Under the pieces are notes generated by a model. That model ran no database searches. It saw only the letters and a program-made list of their open reading frames with translations, and was not told the origin of the DNA. From assembly GCF_037975245.1 (NCBI RefSeq), contig NC_092563.1, positions 11,657,501 through 11,721,500 on the forward strand: a stretch of 64,000 nt of DNA, in the 5' to 3' direction. This document shows, piece by piece, positions 12,901 to 24,900 of the stretch. Every line of letters starts with the position of its first letter. Position 1 is the stretch's first letter. The position numbers and the translations under genes are program-made. The stretch is from Apostichopus japonicus. Lineage: Eukaryota; Echinodermata; Holothuroidea; Aspidochirotida; Stichopodidae.

Positions 12901-15900
12901 GGTATGATAACAGGTCTCGCCACATTAGGTCTTGGCTCTTCACCGTTAATACTGTCACCTTTACAACATTTACTGATTAACCCTACGAATCTTATGCCAA
13001 ATATGACGTCTTCAGGCAGTTCTGATTTGTAAGTGTATACCCATATAAAGACGTTCAAACCCCCCCTTTATACCCCTATTATAGCTAATTAACTACATTA
13101 TTTTGATATTTAATCGTTTCGACATAGCAACACTTTGCTCATGCTTCAATCAAGGACGTCACATTCGCAGCCATGTTTTCGTATGCATGCGTGCGGACAT
13201 TCGTGTATGCGTTAGTGCTACTGATATAATACCCAGAGATACGTTACATCGCTGTCGGTCCTAGAAACTTGACCTCTTACTGATAGTGAAGTCGTACTGT
13301 AAGTTTTTGGCCGTCTTAGGATTATTATTTTTTTGGTCCAGCTTTCCTACATTCTTATATCTCGTTAAAAACCCTAGTTACTTGGCGTTTTGAATACAAA
13401 TTAACATCTAAATCGTGCTTGAGTTCTTGATTCATCCTATTGTTATGGTTTCTTACTTCGTACTACTAAGATGTTTTAGTTTCAATAACCATCTTAGAAA
13501 TACGATCAACCTATAGAACGAATATACAAGCAAGTTGGCTTCACATTTAAGTGTGTACGAACGCGCTGCGAGGAATCATATTGTCAACAAAGTTAGTGTA
13601 CAGCCTCGCGCGTGCACTGGCTTCACATTTTCGTACGGAGAAGTAGAGGAGTCATAAAGATTCAAGAAGATTTCTCATCAAGTTCAGTCATATGTTGAAG
13701 TCATACTTTTGTAACAAACAAAAAAAGAAAAGAAAAAAAAAGGCCTTTAAATGGGGATACAATATCTTGAGTTCCAGAACCCTATTAATTTACAAATACT
13801 ATTGGAGGCTACTAATTGAAATGTAACAGAATATCTTCTAAAAGCAATCTCAAGAACGAATACATTTCATACTCACCATGGCGGTGTCACATATTTAGTC
13901 CCGTATGTTTGAAGAGTTTGGTGAGCGTTAATGATCATTGCAGTTCAATAACAGTCAAAACTACAAGGGATCTCACACCTGAACATGCAACATACTTACT
14001 TCCCGATGTATATCTTGTGTTGTGGAGGTCAAAAGGTGAGTACTCTCTTAAAATGTTAGACTGAAGAATTCAGTCTTCTTTGAGACTGAAATTTTTTTCA
14101 GTGTTATACACTGAGTTTAGACTGAGAAACACTCTACTTAGACTGTATTATCAGTTACACCGTTCAGTCGCTGTTTTGGACTGACTTTATTAACCAATCA
14201 GCTAATCACATGTGGCATGTCATCTTACCATTTTCAGTCTCTGTATTCCACTGAAAAATGTATCCAATCAGAGAACAGAAATGCGCCTACGTCATCCGAA
14301 AACTTGCAAATACGCCGCACAAAAATAAGTGTGACAACGAGCGCTAAGGTGGCATACTCCTATTAGAGTCTATATCAATCCGCTCGATTGTTCTCCTATC
14401 TCAGGAAAAGTGCCAAAAAGCAGCAGGAGAACATCTTTTGTGACCTGTTATCAATCATAATCTAGTTTTTTGTGGCTTTCATGTTGAAGAGCATGAATGG
14501 AAGTACATGTGGTGAAAAAATTGGGTCAATTGAGGCAATCTTAGACCCCTTTAGGCTTCCCAGGAGCAGCGTAGGAAATTTGTTTACCACTGAGTGAAGA
14601 GGTTTGTTTACAAGTGACGAAAACTTCCGGCTCGGATAGCAAAAAATTTTCATGGTCATGGTACGGAAAATTGATGGTGCCATGAAAGGCCAACTTGTCA
14701 GCTATCCGGTGATGGGTAGCGTTAAGCTAGTGAAAACTTCTATCTAGACTTAGAGACCACATTACTTTTGTGATTTAGTGTGTAAGTCAATGGGGCTTTT
14801 AATGGGCGTATGCTACCCTAAAACTTGTGTACATATATACTACTATATTCTTCGCTTAGCCAGGTACTCGCTGTACTGTACGTACGCACGCCGTACACAC
14901 AGCTAGGCATGAACGAGACAGACGACCGTATGTCTTAGCTAGAGTAAAGGTTATAAATTAGCAATGGCTGAGTCTTTAAGAACTTTTCTTACAAATAAAG
15001 GTTTCCACGAAGAAGTGATAACAGTGTTCGAGGGTATGTATGTATGTTTTTTGTTGTTTTCCAATTAATACAGAATAAAAGCTTGGCAGTTCGTAACGTT
15101 AGTTATTCTAGGCCTGTGCGCGAGGTAGGCCTAGCTAGGCTGTACTATAGCAAATAGGGCCTAGGCTGTTGTTATAATTGGTGGGGCCTATTAACACGAT
15201 CGTCGGGCGAATAAGCACGCCGGTCCTGAATATGTACCCAATCGTCGGGCAAATCAGCCCGCCTGTCCTGCGTATGTACCCGATCGTCGGGCAAATCAGC
15301 CCGCCTGTCCTGCATATGTACCCGATCGTCGGGCGAAAAAGCACGCTTGTCCTGCAGTATGTACTCGATCGTCCCAAAATGAATCTAGGCTAGGTTAACC
15401 TCATAACAAATACTTGGACATAATAATGCTCAAGAAATTGCAAAACACAGTACTATTATGCATAGATTGTAAGCACCCTTAATTATTTGAAAAATGTAGT
15501 GACTGCTACAGCCATTACAGCATGAAGCTATCACGGTACCAGATCGTTGGGCAAATTAGCCCGCCTGTCCTGCATATGAACCCAATCGTCGGGCGAATAA
15601 GCACGCTTGTCAGGACTGCAATATGTACTCGATCGTCCCAAATGAATCTAGGCTAGGTTAACCTCATAACAAATACTTGAACATAATAATGCTCAAGAAG
15701 TTGCAAAACACAGTACTATTATGCATAGATTGTAAGCACCCTTAATTATTTGAAAAAATGTAGTGACTTCTACAGCCATTACAGCATGAAGCTAACACGA
15801 TTCTGTTAAACCATTACCATTGTATTTAAATCATGTGGAAACTGGAAAAGAATTGGTATGCTTTTGTTATTTTATTAAACATATAGTGGGCCATCAGTCT

Positions 15901-18900
15901 TTATTATAAGATTTTACAGTAATATTACCATTCACTAATGTTATGAAATCAGTTTCTTTTACAAGCAGATAGACATATTAGTGAAATCAGTAGGCTAAAA
16001 TGTAAATCATATTCCTTGTTCACTGGTTTTCTATGCTGATGTAATGGAATCAGGAGATGTCATGAACAATTTATCCTTAAAAAGAGAAATTTCTGAAAAC
16101 AACTAACAACAAACCTTGCTTGGTAACCATGTACCTGTCAAAATCAACATGATAACCCATAAATGTTAGGTTGAATTTGAATCCACCTTCACATAACACA
16201 TCTCACCCGCCATGGATGACATATTGCTGCCTATCGTGAATTGATATATCTCCTTTGTACAATGCCAGTCATGTTCTTGTTTCTCCATTCTCTCCTAAAT
16301 ATTATTCTAGTCTAGTCTCTCTACCTCTCAACATATCTTTTTTTAAGAATGTTTTGATTTATACCATATTGCTTGTCCTTTATCACATTTATTTTTATCT
16401 TCACCAAACAGGAGGGCACAGATATTGAGAGTGCAGCACAGGGCAGACAAGGACAATATTGACAGCCTTTCATCCTATCTCTCGGACCAGAATTGAACCC
16501 CAAACAATTCTTCATTGTGGCAGATAAACTGGCCATTCCAGCTGGGACAGAGGCGTAGAACATACATTTAACATAGACTATGCTCCCCCTCTACAACACT
16601 AGTTTTGTGAGTTCCATGCTTCCATGGTGTATGGAATTTTGCAACCAACAGAAGTGAAGTCTCTCGTCCGTATCCATGCCACATCTATAAGGGCAGCCAG
16701 CATGGAGTTACTTCAAGGAGTGAATGTTACTTTCTTATTGCTCTGTAGTCCGGAACCACGTGTGTCAGCATGGAGTAGCTTTAAAAGGGTGTGAAGACTC
16801 GCGCAAAAAGAACGTCTAATGCCGGTAATCTGACCTAGTTTCGAATGAGGTGTAACAGAAGTGTTAGACACTGCCATCGATCCCAGAAAATACAAACACA
16901 GCTTGCTACCGTCGGTAATTAGACACTAGTGTACAGTCAGTACATACAGCTACGGTCAATACCCACATTACAGTGTATAAACGATACAGCGATGAACATC
17001 TCAGGTCCAGCTAAAGATATCAAGGTATCACGTTTCATTACTGTCTGTCTTTTTTAGCGACACGAACAAACATCACTTGCAAGCAACAGAAAGTTAACTT
17101 TTTCAGATGGCTGCATGCTGTTTGGGACAAATCTTCAATGCCTTTAAGGAGTAACTAACACATACCCTAAAACGTTAAATTGATTACCCGGAGTTTACAA
17201 ACAGTTTTATATGAATAGGGAGGGCTCCAGAAATAAATATTTAATTGATTTTTGGTTTTTAAAAATGTTTTTTAATGATACTGATCTAATTATGAATGTA
17301 ATTAAACAAACACCTAGTTGCCAAAAAAACTTTGTTGTATGATTTTTCGAGCATGTTATTTTAATGTTTACTTTAATGTTCCTACATTTCACTGCACTCA
17401 CTATGTTGAAGGTTTATTTAATTAAGCAATTAATTAAGCTAATATTATTTTTTGTGCACAATATTCCATAATTTGTTCCATGAAAAGCAAGTAACCTGAT
17501 TATTATAAAGTCAGTAACTGTAGAAAATTTCATTTGAGAATATCCTTTCCTCATTATTCCCCCCCCCCATTTTTTTTTAAATTTTAGTGATGTAATGAGT
17601 CAAAACTGTTTTCAATTTTTTAGTCGACTCTCGAGTGACATTTCTTTTTCAGCTAGAGGCCGACATTAAAGGATTCACGTGAGATAATTTATAAAACTTT
17701 AAAATTTGATTGAAATCCCAATCAAAATCACTATATATGATTACTATCAGAAAGTTAAGAAATAATTGAGGGTGGTATAATAGTCACATGTACTGTTTTT
17801 GCATACAAATTTGCTTTATATGAATGCCATATCATGAAATCGTGAATGCAGTATATAATAGTTCATGTTTATCTACTAGCCATTATGAAGTTTGTGCCAT
17901 TCTGTCAACCGCTTGCTTGTAACATTTTGTTTTGTGTGTGCTGGATAATGACTTTCAGCAATCGCCAATCTATATCATTGAAACACAAAGTATTAAATGT
18001 TCACCGCACTGATATATAGTTTGACCATTCCTAATATTTTATAAATAACCTGCTGAAAATTTGTCATATGTTTTCCCCATTTTGAAATCATTCTAAGAAA
18101 ATTGTTGCTACTATACATTAATGATTCACAACTGGAAAAAAGGCAATGTACCAGATCCATTGTACTATCGTCGTGTTTCCATCATATCCCTTTTGTAAAG
18201 GCAGGATCGTATAGTTACTATATCCTTTACAGTGGAAAATTTAAAGTTCAGTGAGATCGGGAGATGGGATCAGCTGGGTATATAACCACTCAATTTACAG
18301 CTGTGTTGTCAATGAATTCCAGGGTATTACCACCTGGTGGTGACATACAAAGAATTTAAAGTGCTTTCTGTTACAGTGGTGTTGCCAGACATTTGAATCT
18401 TGGTTGGTGATATGTCTATTTGTGAATTCCTTCTCGGGGGAGGGGTTCCCCAGGCCACCCATTGGCGACACCACTGATCTGTTCTCAGCTCACCTAATCC
18501 TTTCCAAAAATATTAAAGAACATTTTAGATCCAGGCCCAATTCAAGCAGAAATTTGACAGATTAATATTGAACTGAAAATATGTCACTGTTATGTAAAGT
18601 ATCTTTATAATTTGAACGTTTGTTGCAAAGATAACATGTTTTGTTGAACATTCCTCAGAATATTGTAGTTTTGATTTCTGTTTTTTTTTAATATATTAAA
18701 AATTATATAAGAATATATAAGTGGGTTAGTGGGAATAAAATTACTGTTCGGTGGATATTGACAATTATATTTCTTGATGGAATACCATTTTTAATGTACT
18801 TTGTGTGTGACTGTCACAATGATTTTCTGGTCTTTATAGCCTAACATGATTGGATGTGAAGGTGAAGTCACTCCATGAAGTAGCACCTTTCAGTAAATTC

Positions 18901-21900
18901 CCCTGCATTAACAGATCATTGAATGTTGTCTTGATGACCTTAACTGCATCTTTATTGAAGAATTCCAGCACTTAGCCAACACGGAGGATCTATAGAAAAG
19001 CTTGTTCAATCCAGAATTTGCAATTTATAAAATTGACAGTATAGCTGTGATGTGTAATAATTCAGTCTAAAGGACCGACTGTTCAGTCTGATATCAGTCT
19101 TATAGACTGAAAGTATTCAATCTTATTAAGACTGGTGCTGCAATAAATCAGTCTAAACTGCTGACTGTTCAGTCTAAAGTGGTTTGATTTTCAGTCTATT
19201 AGACTGAAGAGTATTTAGTCTAATTAAGACTGACCTTCAGTCTTTACATTTCAGACTGGAATTCAGTCTAAGTAGTCTGATCCCTTATCCCATCCATCAT
19301 TAGACTGAAATTTCAGTCGATTAGACTGAAATTTCAGTCTCTCATTTTAAGAGAGTACAGACTAAATTTACAAGAGTACAAGAATGATGCATTGCTATAT
19401 AAGACTGATGTTAGTTTATTTCGAAGGGCCATTATGTGTAAAACTAACATCCAGCTCTCATTTTACATAGGTATTTCGATCAAGAATCTTTACTACAGAG
19501 AGTGCCCACATATTTCACGAAGAAGGCAGTCATCTTTGCTTGCCTCCAGATAGTTGGACACTGCTGTCTGTTTGAGAAGAAAGAAGTACAGTTGGTGATA
19601 TCACTCCACACCTCGAAACAAACTTATAATCACTTTCATCATCCTCGTAAATTTATAAATGAAATAATGTTGTTACAAGTCAATTAAACATGTTCATGTA
19701 ATCCATTTATATTATTGCCGAGCTTTCTGGCCTTAAATTAACAATATATTGGCCACACAAAGTGTCCATCACAAATTGATATGAATTGCTGAAAAATAAT
19801 ACCGTCTTACTTTTAATACCAAAGTTTGTAACTCAACATAACATAAGTGGAAATAACGCTCCGCACATTTTGCTCTCAAAATCAAAACGTTTATATTTTG
19901 TTTGCATTTCTGTATGGCTATTAATACATCTGACTGAAGCGGTTTACTTTTTAAACTATAAGGCAACGAAATAACCATAATAACTATAACGAAATAACCA
20001 TAATCAGGCCGATGTCAGCGCCCTCTTAACCCTTCCTCTCAATTATTACAACTGAACGAATCTTAGTGAAGTAATTCCAGAATTACTAGACTGCACATTT
20101 TGCCGGCATGTAGGCTGGTTACTGGGGGTGGCAGTTAATATTAATGATATCTAGGGTCTGGTCCCTTCAAACTTACAACACGCTAAGCAGAACGAGTGCA
20201 ATTGGTAACGAGCGATTTTGTGCTAGAGTGGCAAACTCATGTAGGAATCGAAATGGATTGCCGAGTGGCTTTATTTCCACGTTCATTTTCATGATGAAGT
20301 TTGATTGATAAATAAAGAAGCGATTGATAAGTAGACATAAGCGTATACCCGTAAGGCGGGGGGTTCTTGGCGTATAGCTATAGGCATAAGCGTACGGGAC
20401 CATTTCAGTTTGGGGGGGCAGAAACCTTTTTGCCCGAAAGTTCCCGTGACACTATCTAAGCGGAGCGCCACCATCAGTTGGCGCGTAGCGTACAAGAAAT
20501 TTTTTGGCAAGATATGCCTCTCAGATTGCCGGAAATGGCACTTCTGAGGCCTTGCAAGTTGCATCTAAACATTCTTTATTTTATAATCTCACGTTTTAGA
20601 AATTTACACTTCCCCAAAAATTTGATAAATTAGAAGTAGAAAAATGGTAAAATCACTTTGAAGGGGAAAAATAGGACAGTACATTTGTTAAGCTCCTATT
20701 TAGTTACCGTATTTATTATTTTAACACAGTACTCAGCTATACTTCCAGAAAAAACATACATTGTTCAACGACACGTAGGCGGGATAATGTCGCTGTGTCG
20801 GGTGAGACTGCAATTTGTCTCACAAAAAAGTATAAAAAAAATAACAAAGAATATGATAAACCTGTACTTCTAGGCTTGTAGGCACTCCCCCCCCCCCCAC
20901 CATCCATGAAAAAAAAAAGTTTCTTATATACACTCATATCGGAGATGTCCAGGTATACAGTTAATTTTGGGCGATAGTGCAAAAAGCGTGGTAGCCCAGA
21001 TGAGCTGCGCTTACGGTGGTGTTACACTGAAATATTCGGGCATAATGATGCTAAATAAAGAAAAACATTAGGCCTATATTAATATTAATGTCACAAAACA
21101 AATAACACAAAACGCTCTCCACGGAATTGTCGGGCAAAAATTTGAAAAAGATTCGGGCAAGCTACTGCATATTTATATACATATATTTTTTCTCCCCTTA
21201 GGCTGCCCGAATTTTTCAGGACTTTTGCCCGAATTTCTTGTCCTCTGGAAATTTGGGGGCAGTCTGCCCCTGCCCCCCGCCTCGTACGCCTATGGCTATA
21301 GGGTGTCAGGGGTTCTTGGTGTATAACTCTCGGGTGTCAGGGGTTCTTGGCGTATAGCTATAGGGTGTCGGGGGTTCTTGGCGTATAGCTATATGGTGTC
21401 AGGGGTGCGATTGATAAGTAGACAGTGGCGTATATCTATTGGGTGTCAGGGGTTCTTGGCGTATAGCTATATGGTGTCAGGGGTTCTTGGCGTATAGCTA
21501 TAGGGTGTCAGGGGTTCTTGGCGTATAGCTATAGGGTGTCAGGTTTTTTTGGCCTATAGCTATAGGGTGTCAGGGGTTCTTGGCGTATAGCTATAGGGTG
21601 TCAGGGGTTCTTGGCGTATTGATATGGGGTGTCAGGGTTCTTGGCGTATAACTCTATGGTGCCATGGGGTTCTTGGCGTATAGCTATAGGGTGTCAGGGG
21701 TTCTTGGCGTATAGCTATAGGGTGTCAGGGTTTTTTTGGCGTATAGCTATAGGGTGTCAGGGTTTTTTGGCGTATACCTATAGAGTGTCAGGGGTTCTTG
21801 GGTATAGCTATAGGGTGTCAGGGATTCTTGGCGTATAGCTATAGGGTGTCAGGGGTTCTTGGCATTTATCTATAGGGTGTCAGGGGCTCTTGGCGTATAA

Positions 21901-24900
21901 CTACAGGGTGTCAGGGGTTCTTGGCGTATTGGTATAGGGTGTCAGGTTTTTTGGCGTATAGCTATAGGGTGTCAGGGGTTCTTGGCGTATAGCTATAGGG
22001 TGTTAGGGGCTCTTTGCGTATACCTACAGGGTGTCAGGGGTTCTTGGCGTATAGCTATAGGGTGTCAGGGGCTCTTTGCGTATAACTACAGGGTGTCAGG
22101 GGTTATTGGCGTATAGCTATAGGGTGTCAGGGGTTCTTGGCGTATCGCTATAGGGTGTCAGGGGTTATTGGCGTATAGCTATAGGGTGTCAGGGGTTCTT
22201 GGCGTATAGCTATAGGGTGTCAGGGGTTCTTGGCGTATAGCTATATGGTGTCAGGGGTTCTTGGCGTATAGCTATAGGGTGTCAGGGGTTCTTGGCGTAT
22301 AGCTATAGGGTGTCAGGGGTTCTTGGCGTATAGCTATAGGGTGTCAGGGGCTCTTGGCGTATAACTACAGGGTGTCAGGGGCTCTTGGCGTATCGCTATA
22401 GGGTGTCAGGGGTTCTTGGCGTATAGCTATAGGGTGTCAGGGGTTCTTGGTGTATAACTCTAGGGTGTCAGGGGTTCTTGGCGTATAGCTATTGGGTGTC
22501 ATGGGGTTCTTGGCGTATAGCTATATGGTTTCCGTGGTTCTTGGCGTATTGGTATAGGGTGTCAGGGGTTCTTGGCGTATAGCTATATGGTGTCCGTGGT
22601 TCTTGGCGTATAGAAATGGGGTGTCAGGGGTGCGATTGATAAGTAGACAATGGCGTTTATCTATAGGGTGTCAGGGGTTCTTGGCGTATATCTATAGGGT
22701 GTAAGTGGTTCTTGGCGTATAACTCTAGGATGTCAGGGGTTCTTGACGTACAGCTATAGGGTGTCAGAGTTCTTGGCGTATAGCTATAGGGTGTCACGGG
22801 CTCTTTGCGTATAGCTATAGGGTGTCAGGGGTTCTTGGCGTATAGCTATAGGGTTCAGGGGTTTTTGAGTGAGAGCTTAGGCCTTTCACCCTCACTTCAT
22901 CTAAACTGCACTTTACACAAAGTCATAAATTAAAACTACACACACACGAAATATGTATTACAACCGGGAAAGAATTGTTTTGCGGGCAGTATCCGTCGAC
23001 TCTACGACAAGTGGTTTACTATTTAGCAGATATTTCACAGACAGAGATTAAGTTTCTCCCGTTATTTGGTCATATTCACCATTTAATTGCTCAAATTTCA
23101 GTAGAGGCTGGTGAGCAGCCTCTTCAGTATCTGTGGGGGGTTCTGAGCTACATGTAGCTATTATCCAGTAACTTTATCAGTGGGGTAGGAAACTACTAGG
23201 GTCTGTGGGGTTTGGTGTCTTACGCAAGATAATTTTAGTTGCTTAGAATCATATTCGTTCTTCTAAATTTCGACTTTCTTTACCGACATTTCAACTACGT
23301 TCATCGTAAAATGTTGCTATCTTTATTGAACTAATATTTACAAATTTTCCCAAAATGTAGACTTATTCCAACATTCTGACTATTTCGTCCCAAGATTGTG
23401 ACTTTTTTTGTATCAAAATTTCGACTTATTATTCTCAGCGTACTACCAAGGTTTAACTACATAATGTCAATTTCTGAAATTTCCACTTTTGCTAAAATGG
23501 ATATTTCGACTGTTGACGGTGAAGTGTCGACGTTGCATTTTGATATTTGGAGATGATTTAATCTCGAAATTCGTTAAACCATTAATGTTTTTAATTTTGC
23601 CTTTTAATTTGAAATCCCACAAATCCCTCAAAATTACTACTGTATTATCGAAATGTTTCCTTTAACGCAAAACTTTGGATTTTGTCTTGTAATAGAAACA
23701 TAAATCGAAGAGTTGACGGATTACGGGGTATATGAAACGAAACATTAATCATTTAGTTGCCGGGCACTCTGGTAATAGAAAGATCCAAATTTGTTACTGC
23801 CATAGGGTACACCCCTAGGTGAAAAAGGTTTTAAATTGAAACTTTACATTGTTGTAAATGCATTCCTGACACTGGCTTTAGCTTGGTTTTGATCAAATCA
23901 AGCACAATTTCTGAACGGTTCACGGAATTTTACGTGAAGTGCATAACTACAGAGAAGGAGGTTGGGTGCACTGTTCACGTACGTGATTCAAACTATCGGA
24001 GTACAATCAGTGGCCAGTTAATTCGTTTGACAACCGAAAGGTAAAACAGTTTGTATATGTCATCCGTTGGTTTCAAAGGTAGGAACAAACACTTGATGGT
24101 CCCTGAGTACTAGGGGCGTTGGTTCAGTGAACCACCCGAGCCGCATATAGGTATGCCTCTGTAATTAAACGCATATAGGTATGCCTCTGTAAGTAAACGA
24201 GGCTCTTCATAACAAATAGTAGACGATCGATTGCCACTAGGAACACACGTCACCGATTTAGATGTGTATTTGTCATCACTACTTCAAACCAAACAAGGGC
24301 ATATATAATCCAGTACCCTTTAATTACTATAAAAATGATGAATATATTACATAGCTGTCATTTGGGTATTATTCTTTACGTTTTATTAGTAAACCGACAC
24401 CGAGTTTAATACGAGAAAATTCCAACAAATTGTTCTTCTCTATAGCTATATGTCATATGTTTTAGTGAAAACTTGTCGAAATTGGAATTCTCATTTTGCT
24501 ATTGACTTTAAAGACTTTAAAGGAATATGAATATGCCCAGCAAACAGTCTTCTTCTGACTTATGAGCTTATCTGACAATTACTTATTCATATTATCATTT
24601 TAGAACGAGGACAGCGACGTCGAACGCGAACAGGGAGAAGAGGGTGACTCTCAAAAAGATCCCTTGTTACCTTCAGCTACAGTTTCTGCTTCCGTAATGC
24701 ACCTTTTCAAGTCTAAATCATACTGGGTTATGGCGTCATCATTTTGCTTTTCCTGTGCGTCCACAGTGTTCATTCTGGTCAACTTCAAGGTACAGATGGA
24801 TGGATGGATGTATGGATGGATGCGTGTATGGATGGATGTATGGATATATGTATGTATAGATGGACGTATGTGTGTATGGAGGATGTATGTATGTATGCGT

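Larger units (their letters stand above)
14043..19355 (+). mobile_element. 5.3-kb DNA transposon-like element with AGACTGA subterminal repeats (intron 5)
   Basis: The outer ends are exact inverted copies: GTACTCTCTTAAAATG at 14040-14055 and its complement at 19343-19358. This fits a TA target-site duplication and 13-bp termini. Inside each end lie many AGACTGA/TCAGTCT words, often as palindromes such as AGACTGAAATTTCAGTCT, at about 14056-14260 and 19065-19342. A plus-strand start exon near the left end and a terminal exon near the right end suggest it once carried a gene. Later insertions sit inside it. Alternatively, two separate MITEs of one family flank ordinary intron DNA. Superfamily unknown. 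Confidence 0.62.

Noticed and set aside
17647-17679. Micro-exon LEADIKGFT between TTTTTCAG and GTGAGA inside the 5.3-kb element
   Set aside because: Splice-like ends, but only about 26 bases long. Such pairs occur by chance in AT-rich DNA.
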